From JTS-RE37 sp041744575 (lineage in GTDB: Bacteria; Bacteroidota; Bacteroidia; Flavobacteriales; Flavobacteriaceae), in contig JBGTKP010000054.1 of assembly GCA_041744575.1 (NCBI GenBank), forward strand, positions 62,001 through 126,000: a stretch of 64,000 nt of DNA, read 5' to 3'. The notes under the pieces are model-generated. The model was not told where the DNA came from, searched no databases, and was given only the letters and a program-made list of their open reading frames with translations. Below, one piece after another: positions 45,752 to 53,008 of this stretch. Both the position numbers and the translations under genes were made by a program. Position 1 is the stretch's first letter. Each line of letters starts with the position of its first letter.

Positions 45752-46437
45752 GACAACACAGTTCTTTCGTTGGACACTATATTTCCGCTTTTCAGTTTGA
45801 GGATATTATGTGCGCGACCCGCCAATTCCAGATCGTGAGTGACAATCACCAGGGTGGTACCTGCCTCTTTGTTCAGATCGAACAACAGTTCTACCACTTT
45901 CTCCCCCGTTTCACCGTCGAGATTGCCTGTGGGTTCATCGGCAAAAAGGATGGAAGGCCTGTTACAGAATGCTCTGGCCATGGCTATCCTCTGCTGTTCA
46001 CCTCCGGAGAGTTGTGAAGGATAATGATGCGACCTGTCTGCAAGTCCCACCTTTTTAATGAGTTCGATGGCCGTGGCCCTGGCTTGTCTATCTCCCTGTA
46101 ATTCGAGGGGAACACTCACATTTTCAAGTGCAGTCAGTGTTGGAAAAAGTTGAAAATCCTGGAATATAAACCCTACTTCCCGGTTTCTTAATGCTGCCCT
46201 CTGATCTTCGTTCAATTCCTCGAGAGCAGAACCGCATAGGGTAACACTTCCGCTCTCAGCCTGATCTAGGCCAGCACAGAGACCGAGGAGTGTCGTTTTG
46301 CCACTTCCCGAAGGTCCTACAATGGCAAAAGTGTCACCTGCTTCTATGTCAAAAGTAATATGCTCCAGCACTACGAGATTCCTTGATCCGCTCCCGTAGC
46401 TTTTCATAAGCTCCCTGACGTTTAATATCTTTGCCAT
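45748..46437 (-). CDS. ABC transporter ATP-binding protein, YbbA-like
   Basis: A 229-residue ABC ATPase of the LolD/MacB/YbbA class. Landmarks: GPSGSGKTTLLGLCAGL (Walker A), FIFQDFQLFPTLTALENV, the signature LSGGEQQRIAMARAF, and Walker B ILFADEPTGNLD, then VTHD. The ADEPTGNLD and TLTALENV wording is typical of this class. It partners with the permease gene next to it (4-nt overlap) and is divergent from the TesA-like gene, with TTATTTTG as a possible -7 element on the minus strand in between. Confidence 0.92.
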   Translation of the reverse strand: MAKILNVRELMKSYGSGSRNLVVLEHITFDIEAGDTFAIVGPSGSGKTTLLGLCAGLDQAESGSVTLCGSALEELNEDQRAALRNREVGFIFQDFQLFPTLTALENVSVPLELQGDRQARATAIELIKKVGLADRSHHYPSQLSGGEQQRIAMARAFCNRPSILFADEPTGNLDGETGEKVVELLFDLNKEAGTTLVIVTHDLELAGRAHNILKLKSGNIVSNERTVLS

Positions 46438-46499
46438 TCAGTTGATTATTGAAAACAGGCAAAATAAGGAATTGTTATTGAATTATTGTACGAAGCGTT

Positions 46500-47192
46500 A
46501 TGCAGAACATCTTAAAGTTTAGTTATTTTTTATTGGTCATACTGTTCTGTAACTGTGGGGACAAAACAAACAAAAAGGAAGGGACAGATGGTTTGCAAAA
46601 TGCGGAAGTATCAGATACCATAGCCCGGGCCGGGACCACAGGTACCATTCTGTTTTTTGGAAACAGTCTTACCGCCGGATACGGCCTCGACCCCAAACAG
46701 GCATTTCCCTCTCTGATCCAGGAGAAATTAGACTCCCTTGCCAAACCCTATACGGTGATCAATGCCGGACTGAGCGGAGAAACGACCTCGGCAGGAAGAA
46801 ACCGTTTGGACTGGGTTCTCAATCAAAGGACCGATATATTTATTCTGGAACTTGGAGCCAATGACGGATTGAGGGGAATTCCACTTGTTGAGACCAGAAC
46901 CAATCTACAGGCTATTATTAACGCGGTCAGGGAAAAAAACCCGGAAACTGAAATTATTCTTGCAGGGATGCAGATTCCCCCGAATATGGGACAGTCCTAT
47001 ACCAGGGAATTCCTAACCATCTTTCCTGAGATCGCTGAAAAAAATCAAGTAGGGCTGATCCCGTTTCTATTGGAAGGGGTGGCCGGAATTCCTAATCTGA
47101 ATCAGGAGGATGGAATTCATCCTACTGCGGAAGGTCATAAGATAGTCGCCAATAACGTATGGACTGTTCTTGAGCCACTGCTATCCAAATAG
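46500..47192 (+). CDS. TesA-like GDSL arylesterase/lysophospholipase, lipoprotein
   Basis: A 230-residue esterase of the SGNH/GDSL type. The N-terminus is a lipoprotein signal (LLVILFCNCGDK, lipobox CNC), so it is held at the membrane. Catalytic blocks are visible: GNSLTAGYGLDP (Ser nucleophile, Gly), GANDGLRGIP (block III Asn), and DGIHPTAEGH (Asp and His). The length and blocks match TesA, a thioesterase/lysophospholipase/arylesterase. Position, divergent from an ybbA-ybbP pair as in E. coli, supports a shared lipid-handling task. The lipid anchor instead of a free periplasmic form is a local feature. Confidence 0.9.
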   Translation: MQNILKFSYFLLVILFCNCGDKTNKKEGTDGLQNAEVSDTIARAGTTGTILFFGNSLTAGYGLDPKQAFPSLIQEKLDSLAKPYTVINAGLSGETTSAGRNRLDWVLNQRTDIFILELGANDGLRGIPLVETRTNLQAIINAVREKNPETEIILAGMQIPPNMGQSYTREFLTIFPEIAEKNQVGLIPFLLEGVAGIPNLNQEDGIHPTAEGHKIVANNVWTVLEPLLSK

Positions 47193-47214
47193 CACTTACG
47201 CCTGGGAAAGGTAT

Positions 47215-47251
47215 TAAAAAACCCCGCGGGATAAATTATATCCGGCGGGGG
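47215..47251 (-). terminator. intrinsic terminator of short secreted protein copy B
   Basis: On the minus strand the stem CCCCGC-GGATA (with a single G-G mismatch) closes on a 5-nt loop and is followed by TTTTTT. The T run lies on the minus strand only, so it ends the transcript of the gene at 47291-47530 rather than tesA. Confidence 0.75.
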
Positions 47252-47290
47252 TACTCTCCATCAATGCAGGGACAAATATTTTACGAGCGA

Positions 47291-47530
47291 TTAGGCCAAC
47301 TTGGCCTTGTTATTTTTGGTTTTGAATGAAAGGGCCGACTTAACTGATGAATTCCTGAATTTATATAATCGGGCAACACTGTTATCTTCAAGGCTAATGT
47401 TGGTCTTGAAAGTCTCAGTCAGCACAACACCCTTTTCAATTGTAACGACCTTAGCATCGATCTGAGCATTCTGAGCCTGTGCTGTGAATCCGATCAGAAG
47501 AACAAAAATTATGGTTGTCAGGGTTTTCAT
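47291..47530 (-). CDS. short secreted protein of a three-member family, copy B
   Basis: A 79-residue protein with a signal peptide (MKTLTTIIFVLLIGFTAQAQ). Its C-terminal block DNSVARLYKFRNSSVKSAL followed by SFKTKNNKAKLA is the best version of the shared pattern, NSVARLYK.(K/R)NS.VK.AL.F.TK.N..KLA, also seen in copies A and C. It has its own strong terminator, so it is a single-gene transcript that is expressed on its own. Function unknown; the conserved basic C-terminus suggests a common binding role after secretion. Confidence 0.68.
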   Translation of the reverse strand: MKTLTTIIFVLLIGFTAQAQNAQIDAKVVTIEKGVVLTETFKTNISLEDNSVARLYKFRNSSVKSALSFKTKNNKAKLA

Positions 47531-47839
47531 GTTGCACTTTGTTTTATATAATTAGAACGGGGGGAGGCCTGAAGGGGAAGGTTTCATTTCGTTCAATAAG
47601 AGTACATTTCCGATATTCTGCAGGAGTGCGGATGAAGTGCAGAAAACCATCGATCAGGGAGCCTGAGCCTGAAAACCACTTGGCGGTAACTCGAGTCAAT
47701 GAACGGCACAATTCCTGCATCCCTGACCGGCTGGATTACCGGAATAATAGATTTTTGAGTATCTTGACCGGGGTTTGAATTTATAAAAACTGATAGTTAA
47801 TCCCAGGGAAGATTGTTAAGTCAAGGACTACATACTCAA
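47531..47839. other. intergenic region of about 309 nt, no gene seen
   Basis: Divergent spacer between the short secreted gene (copy B) and the LytTR gene. No consensus -7/-33 pair, hairpin or credible short gene could be supported on either strand. Confidence 0.4.
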
Positions 47840-48664
47840 ATGCCATTACTGACAAAAAACTACGGGAAGTCAGGTTTTGTGGTATTCTGGGTGGCCTTCT
47901 ATGCCATCGCCATCCTTCAGGATCTGCTCTATTCGATATTGCATCATACAGCCTTTTATTGGACTGAAAGTTCGATGTACAATACGTTCTGGTTATTATT
48001 TATCCCCGCCACAACATGGTTGAACCAACTACCTTGCAGGTACACCGGTTCGTCCTCGTTTTTTTTCACTGGTAAGCATCTGCTAACCAGCCTGATTTTA
48101 ACTCCGGTACACATCCTGGTTTTCACCTCCCTCTTTATATTCCAAAGCACTATCCTATATGACAATCCCCACCGATTTGAAAATATCCTTTATTCGGTAT
48201 TGACACATCATACGGGCATTGCCTTAATGATATATGCCTTCAGCCCACTGATCTTCAGAAGGTGGTTATCCTCGTCCGGGACACGGGGAACAGCCGTTAA
48301 AGCTGCATTCCAGGACCATTTGATGATAAAACAGGGGAGGACCTCCACCAGGATAGTGGTATCGGCCATTGTATCAATCAGAGCCGACAAACCTTATTGT
48401 GTCCTATGTTGTGAAAATCGGAAACTACTTCATAACTCGAGCCTTAAAGAATTAAGTCAAGTCCTGGATCCGTCAGTATTTATCAGGGTGCACCGTTCTT
48501 CAATAGTTAACATTAATTTTATCCGGAAGGTGGAATCACGCGGTAACGGGGATTATGACGCAATTTTATCGGATGGGTCCAAAGTGCGTTTGAGCCGGCA
48601 TTTTCGTCAGAATTGGGATCGGTTGGTCCTCCACCCGGGATCCAATGTACTCCCCTTGGATTAA
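47840..48664 (+). CDS. membrane LytTR-family DNA-binding regulator
   Basis: A 274-residue transcriptional regulator with four predicted transmembrane helices (about 10-30, 45-65, 75-95, 105-135) fused to a C-terminal LytTR DNA-binding domain (about 170-265), recognised by IVVSAIVSIRADKPYCVLCC and the family-like block FIRVHRSSIVNINFIRKVE plus SDGSKVRLSRHFRQNW. There is no receiver domain, so it may sense a membrane signal directly or respond to a partner kinase. It has no partner on the same strand. ATG 47840 is chosen because it begins just before the first helix. Confidence 0.88.
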   Translation: MPLLTKNYGKSGFVVFWVAFYAIAILQDLLYSILHHTAFYWTESSMYNTFWLLFIPATTWLNQLPCRYTGSSSFFFTGKHLLTSLILTPVHILVFTSLFIFQSTILYDNPHRFENILYSVLTHHTGIALMIYAFSPLIFRRWLSSSGTRGTAVKAAFQDHLMIKQGRTSTRIVVSAIVSIRADKPYCVLCCENRKLLHNSSLKELSQVLDPSVFIRVHRSSIVNINFIRKVESRGNGDYDAILSDGSKVRLSRHFRQNWDRLVLHPGSNVLPLD

Positions 48665-48727
48665 TGAGCGTCTAAAAGGAAAACATCTTATTATATTCTT
48701 AATTACTTTGCGCTAAAACTGGCCTTA

Positions 48728-49924
48728 ATGGAACATTCTTATATTTCACGAATGATGCTGGGTCTGGCAGGCATCTGTCTTGCATGTTCGGGCCAAACTC
48801 CCAAAAAAGTATCCAACCCTCCAGGGACTGTAATAGGAGGGCCATTTGAAAACAGAGAATTTATGGATATTGGCTTGCCGGAGCACATCAATTCCGTAGA
48901 TACTACTGCAGGCTGGTCACAGGCAGGCCAGAAGCTATTGATCACGGGAACTATATTTGAAAAAGATGGCATCACTCCAGCGCCGGGAGTGCTTGTATAT
49001 GTCTATCATACCGATATTCACGGATATTATGCAGAAAAGCCCGGATTGGATCCCAGGGTTCGTCGCCATGGATATATCCGAAGTTGGGTGAAATCTGATA
49101 AGGACGGCAGATACAATATCTATACGGTCAGGCCGGCAGCCTACCCAAATGCTGACGAACCTGCTCATATTCATCCCTCCATCCGGGAACCCGGACTGCC
49201 GAATGCCTACTATATCGATGAGTTTGTCTTTGACGATGATCCCTTGTTGACAAAGGAAAAACGTCGGAGAATGCAAAATCGCGGTGGAAGCGGTATTTTA
49301 AGAACGGTTGAAAAAGGCGAGCTTCAGATCGCCGAGCATAATATCGTACTTGGATTGCATATTCCCGATTATCCTGACAGTACGGGTTCCAAACTTCAAT
49401 CCGGAATGCAGGTCGGTGAAGATGTCCTGTCCTTCACCCCCACACATGCCTGGGGACCTGACAAAGGCACCAGAACTTGTCCGGTTTGCAAATATGGCAG
49501 GTATCACGGGATCCTGTATTTTGTGGGCAATTCCCCTGATTGGTCAGATATAAGCAAGTGGCTGTTATTTTTTGAGGAGTTGGGCGGAAGGAGGAAACAA
49601 TATCTTACTACCTTTTTTGTCTATGGTAATGAAAAGGAATATGACGCTGCCAAACGGAACCGTGAACTCGAAGACCTGGGAAGGAAACTCAATCTGCAAT
49701 ACGTAGCCCTGACACATGTTCCGTCCTTTAAGGACAGGGAATCAGATATTTACCTAAATGGTATCAACCCTGGCGTGGAGAATACCATCCTTATATATAA
49801 ACGCAGTAATGTGATAGCCAATTTTGTGGATAGGAAGCCCAATGAGACTGTTTTCGATCAAATTTCCGACCTTCTTGGTACATCGGAAAATGACTATTTC
49901 TTACTCCCTGTGCCTGACAAATGA
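48728..49924 (+). CDS. fusion of intradiol ring-cleavage dioxygenase-like and thioredoxin-like domains, lipoprotein
   Basis: A 398-residue lipoprotein-like protein (signal GLAGICLACSGQ, lipobox LAC). The N-terminal half (about 55-220) is an intradiol dioxygenase-like fold: VYVYHTDIHGYYAEKPG, then DGRYNIYTVRPAAYP and PAHIHPSI, which supply the four iron ligands (two Tyr, two His) of protocatechuate dioxygenases. The C-terminal half (about 235-390) is thioredoxin-like, with GTRTCPVCKYGRYHGILYF (a CxxC, CPVC) followed by a redoxin-type strand/helix order. I know no standard enzyme with this order, so both the chemistry and the redox partner are open. Secretion, an iron site and a CxxC on one chain suggest an extracellular oxygenase with a redox module. 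Confidence 0.8.
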   Translation: MEHSYISRMMLGLAGICLACSGQTPKKVSNPPGTVIGGPFENREFMDIGLPEHINSVDTTAGWSQAGQKLLITGTIFEKDGITPAPGVLVYVYHTDIHGYYAEKPGLDPRVRRHGYIRSWVKSDKDGRYNIYTVRPAAYPNADEPAHIHPSIREPGLPNAYYIDEFVFDDDPLLTKEKRRRMQNRGGSGILRTVEKGELQIAEHNIVLGLHIPDYPDSTGSKLQSGMQVGEDVLSFTPTHAWGPDKGTRTCPVCKYGRYHGILYFVGNSPDWSDISKWLLFFEELGGRRKQYLTTFFVYGNEKEYDAAKRNRELEDLGRKLNLQYVALTHVPSFKDRESDIYLNGINPGVENTILIYKRSNVIANFVDRKPNETVFDQISDLLGTSENDYFLLPVPDK

Positions 49925-49942
49925 AAGAGCAGATCGTCCGGT

Positions 49943-50179
49943 TCAGACGGTAACGGTTTCATCTTTTTTTACAATAAAGAAGAGGGATCTCCTTACTGCG
50001 GAATTTTTGAACTTATAGAGGTAGACCACTGCTAAAGTACGGCCCTTCAAAAGTTCCCCTTCCGGTAAATCGTTATTGATCCCTTTTTGAATGGGAGCAA
50101 CTTTGATTGCCTCTTTTTTCTCCTGTGCTTCTGTTGTTCCCATCAAGAGTAGTAAGATCAAGGATGCAATCGTTCTCAT
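49943..50179 (-). CDS. short secreted protein of a three-member family, copy C
   Basis: A 78-residue protein with a signal peptide (MRTIASLILLLLMGTTEAQE). Its tail LAVVYLYKFKNSAVRRSL then FFIVKKDETVTV is the most divergent copy of the pattern found in copies A and B, keeping LYKFKNS.V..SL. It lies convergent to the dioxygenase fusion, 18 nt between the ends. Function unknown; confidence rests on the repeated presence of three such genes in 8 kb, each with a signal peptide. Confidence 0.6.
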   Translation of the reverse strand: MRTIASLILLLLMGTTEAQEKKEAIKVAPIQKGINNDLPEGELLKGRTLAVVYLYKFKNSAVRRSLFFIVKKDETVTV

Positions 50180-50327
50180 GCCTGAAAGCGGTTTAGAAGT
50201 ATAAAACGATCGAATCTACCTTTACCTTGAATACTTTTCGATCAAAGGTTGGTATTTCTCGTTAACCTGTATCCCAGAGGTCTATTATCGTAAGAATTTC
50301 CCTGCATATTGGAAATTATATGCTGTT

Positions 50328-51014
50328 TCATCGATTTACTCTTGCAAGAATACCGGGATCCGGGCAGTTTTTTTTAAAGTACTCCAGTTCCGTGATATTG
50401 CAGACACCCGGATAATCCCCGGAATACGTGCCAAGGTCAAGAAGTAGCTGGAAATGTAGGTGAGAGGCATAATTTCCATTGACCTCCGGAGCGCCGATGG
50501 CACCAAGTACCTCACCCTTTTTAAAGAAGCGTCCCGGATGGACATCTATAAGTGACTCCAGGGACAGATGTCCGAACAGGGTATATAACTTTTTTCCTGC
50601 GACCTCATGGGTGAGGATAATCGTTGGACCATAATCTCCTTTGGTCACATTGTTTGCATAGCTGTGGACAACCCCATCGAGGGGAACAATTACGGATGTA
50701 CCAGCCTTCGTCCATAGATCCAATCCCAGATGGATGTTACGGTCCGGTTGCCCCGGAACCTTAAAGGCCGGTGAACCTGAATATAAGTTACGCTTTTCGA
50801 GGTAACCGCCATAGGCAACCATCGCGGATTGTTGACTCAGTACGTCATCAATATAATGCTGACAGACAACAGGATCTGAGAGGTCTTTTCCATTGAGAGC
50901 GATGTTGGAATCAGAAAGGTCCAAAGGTGTGTAGGCGGTGGCAGGAATGGCGGGATCCAGGAGGAGTACAGGGTCCTGGAAAGGATATAAACTATCGTCA
51001 GGTTGAGCAATCAT
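50328..51014 (-). CDS. M23 family metallopeptidase, non-secreted type
   Basis: A 228-residue M23 peptidase-type protein without a signal peptide. The zinc and catalytic pattern is present: NIHLGLDLWTKAGTS, TLFGHLSLESL and the HLHFQLLLDLG block (H-x-H). Flavobacterial relatives with the same YIDDVL/GGYLEKRNLY region are common, usually single-domain, and may act on peptidoglycan fragments in the cytoplasm or have another substrate; their role is not established. The gene has no same-strand partner nearby. Confidence 0.85.
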   Translation of the reverse strand: MIAQPDDSLYPFQDPVLLLDPAIPATAYTPLDLSDSNIALNGKDLSDPVVCQHYIDDVLSQQSAMVAYGGYLEKRNLYSGSPAFKVPGQPDRNIHLGLDLWTKAGTSVIVPLDGVVHSYANNVTKGDYGPTIILTHEVAGKKLYTLFGHLSLESLIDVHPGRFFKKGEVLGAIGAPEVNGNYASHLHFQLLLDLGTYSGDYPGVCNITELEYFKKNCPDPGILARVNR

Positions 51015-51283
51015 CTAACAAATATCTGCATTTGTGCAGTACGTCGTTAAAATTCGATAAGTTCCCATCCGGAATTCCCTGAAAAAACAGTGCTGAATAT
51101 ATCCAATGGAAAGCCAATGGAATAAGGATAAAAGGCTGGGTTATTCATAAAACTTCCCCACATAATGTAAGAAAAAGTACACGGCACTTCAGCGATTATA
51201 TACCTTATTTGTTGGTAGTCAAAGTCATTTTGAATAATTTCGTTAAAAAATCTGGGCACACGTCCATTGCTAAATTTAACTTT

Positions 51284-51997
51284 ATGAAGACAAATTTGCC
51301 ACTTAAACTGGTAATGTATTTTATGATGATGACTATGGTATTGTCATTGCCTGGTTGTAGTTCGGACAATGTAGAACCGATTGGCGGGGATGGTAACGAA
51401 CAACCGGAGCCAGAACCAGAACCGGAACCAGAACCAGAACCGGAACCCGAGCCGGAACCAGAACCAGAACCAGTGCCGGAATCAGAAGAGCCCGTTGGAC
51501 CTTCCATCTTAAAAATGAATTGCGGAGGGGCCGAATTAACTATTGGTGCAGAAGTATTCCTTGCTGATCAATATTTTAGTGACGGCAGTGAGGAATATGT
51601 AAACTCGATGATCACCGAGATTGCCAATACAGAGCTGGATGAACTTTACTATACAGAAAGGATTGCCTCACAAATACGGGGTTCCTATTCCTATAACATC
51701 CCTGTATCCAATGGCACTTATACTGTCAAGATGTATTTCGCTGAAATCTATTGGGGTGCTCCAAGTGATGACAATGCTGAAGGCGGGATTGGGCTGAGAG
51801 TTTTTGATGTCGAGGTTGAAGCTGAGAACAAGATCAACAATCTGGATATTTTTAAGGAAGCAGGAGCCCTGAGTGCCTTTACAAGAATGTATGATGTTGA
51901 AGTCGCTGATGGTGTTCTGAACATCAGCCTTGAGGCGTCACAGGACAGGCCAAAACTGGCAGCCCTTGAAATTTTTGGGAACGGCACTATTAATTAA
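51284..51997 (+). CDS. malectin-domain lipoprotein with a (PE)n linker
   Basis: A 237-residue lipoprotein (signal LKLVMYFMMMTMVLSLPGCSS, lipobox PGC; ATG 51284 is chosen over the open frame to 51209). After the lipid anchor comes a linker of about 24 residues that is mostly alternating Pro-Glu, then a malectin-like carbohydrate-binding domain (about 70-235; MNCGGAELTIGAEVFLADQY, IPVSNGTYTVKMYFAEIYWG). Malectin domains bind small sugars such as maltose-type glucans in known examples. The (PE)n linker is a stiff, extended spacer that would hold the domain off the membrane. Neighbouring sugar-linked genes (DUF1080, Gfo/Idh) suggest a glycan role. Confidence 0.85.
   Translation: MKTNLPLKLVMYFMMMTMVLSLPGCSSDNVEPIGGDGNEQPEPEPEPEPEPEPEPEPEPEPEPVPESEEPVGPSILKMNCGGAELTIGAEVFLADQYFSDGSEEYVNSMITEIANTELDELYYTERIASQIRGSYSYNIPVSNGTYTVKMYFAEIYWGAPSDDNAEGGIGLRVFDVEVEAENKINNLDIFKEAGALSAFTRMYDVEVADGVLNISLEASQDRPKLAALEIFGNGTIN
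51416..51482 (+). repeat. CCGGAA/CCAGAA microsatellite encoding a Pro-Glu repeat
   Basis: A run of imperfect 6-nt units (CC[A/G]GA[A/G]) encodes the alternating Pro-Glu linker of the malectin lipoprotein. Such a tract can change length by slippage, in whole codon-pairs when 6 nt are gained or lost, which would keep the frame. Confidence 0.7.
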
Positions 51998-52033
51998 AGA
52001 AACGCACCTGCCGAATATTGCCGAATTAGAATA

Positions 52034-52066
52034 ATAAAAACCCATGACGGAAAGTCATGGGTTTTT
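52034..52066 (+). terminator. intrinsic terminator after the malectin lipoprotein
   Basis: CCCATGAC (52041-52048), loop GGAAA, GTCATGGG (52054-52061), flanked by A5 before and T5 after, so the stem extends in A-T pairs. It follows the stop by about 37 nt. Confidence 0.8.
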
Positions 52067-52223
52067 ACTTATATGTGGCCGCGGTAGCGATGGAAAGCTG
52101 TTTGAATGCTCCGGATAAACTCACTTGCTAGTGGAAGCAGGTATTTCTAAAGCAAACATCGACTTATCGTCACCAGCCGCCAGTGTAAGTAAATCGAATC
52201 GTTTCCTACTAATTAAATAAAAG

Positions 52224-52904
52224 ATGACTTTACAAAATGGGTGGGGCTTTGCCCTGATCTTGTTGTTCCCCGCCGCGTGTCAACCTTTGGAAAAAGAGAA
52301 AGCCCGGCAAAATGAAGCAAGTCCGGTTGCGGAAATTGTCAAAATGTCTAAGGAAGAATTGAATGCCTATGCTACTGCTTATTTTGCAAGTGGTTGTTTT
52401 TGGTGCGTTGAGGCCATTTTTGAAAGTGTAGAGGGCGTTCAGGAGGTTGTCTCCGGTTATGCGGGCGGTGTTGAGGCAAACCCTACTTACGAACAGGTGG
52501 TTACCGGGGCTACCGGGCATGCCGAGGCCGTAATGGTCTACTACGATCCCGAAATAATCTCATATACCCGGCTGGTACAGGTTTTTTTCGGATCTCATGA
52601 TCCCACAAGCGTTAACCGCCAGGGCCCGGATAGGGGTCCACAATACCGGTCTATTGCTTTTTACAGGACCGAAGAAGAGAAAAGGATCATTGACACTTAC
52701 ATCCGGGCACTCCTGGATCAGCAAGTATATGACCGTATAGCCACCCAGGTCCTGCCCTTAGACAATTTCTACACGGCTGAAGCGTATCATCAGGACTATG
52801 AACGCAAAAATCCCAACAATCCCTATGTGCGCAATGTATCTGTACCAAGACTTAACCGATTTAAGGAAAATTTTCAGGACTATCTCAAGCAGGAAGTCCA
52901 TTAA
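52224..52904 (+). CDS. msrA: peptide-methionine (S)-S-oxide reductase MsrA, lipoprotein
   Basis: A 226-residue enzyme that reduces methionine-S-sulfoxide in oxidised proteins. It carries a lipoprotein signal (FALILLFPAACQPLEKE; lipobox AAC), so it repairs exported proteins. The catalytic block ASGCFWCVEAIFE holds the active-site cysteine, followed by VVSGYAGG, YYDPEIISYTRLVQVFFGSHDP and the end block NFYTAEAYHQDY. The 5' gap of ~220 nt includes the malectin terminator; no clear promoter is seen. An msrB partner is not in the window. Confidence 0.94.
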   Translation: MTLQNGWGFALILLFPAACQPLEKEKARQNEASPVAEIVKMSKEELNAYATAYFASGCFWCVEAIFESVEGVQEVVSGYAGGVEANPTYEQVVTGATGHAEAVMVYYDPEIISYTRLVQVFFGSHDPTSVNRQGPDRGPQYRSIAFYRTEEEKRIIDTYIRALLDQQVYDRIATQVLPLDNFYTAEAYHQDYERKNPNNPYVRNVSVPRLNRFKENFQDYLKQEVH

Positions 52905-52924
52905 AATCTCGTAAATCAGGGCAC

Positions 52925-52952
52925 AAAGCGACTTTTTTAAGTCGCTTTTTTT
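52925..52952 (+). terminator. intrinsic terminator after msrA
   Basis: AAAGCGACTT (52925-52934), loop TTTT, AAGTCGCTTT (52939-52948), then T4: a 10-bp stem and T run, placed 20 nt after the stop. Confidence 0.82.
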
Positions 52953-53008
52953 ATTTATGGAATGAAGCGTTTATCTTTAACAATCTCCAATGTTAAAATC
53001 ACAACAGG

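Noticed and set aside
51047..51259. 70-residue minus-strand frame upstream of the second M23 gene
   Set aside because: It has an aromatic-rich, protein-like tail (GNSGWELIEF) but no good start and overlaps the leader of the malectin gene. Not enough to call a gene, though it may be worth a homology search.
51205..51507. antisense frame with a long Gly-Ser repeat
   Set aside because: It is only the complement of the Pro-Glu repeat tract in the malectin lipoprotein.
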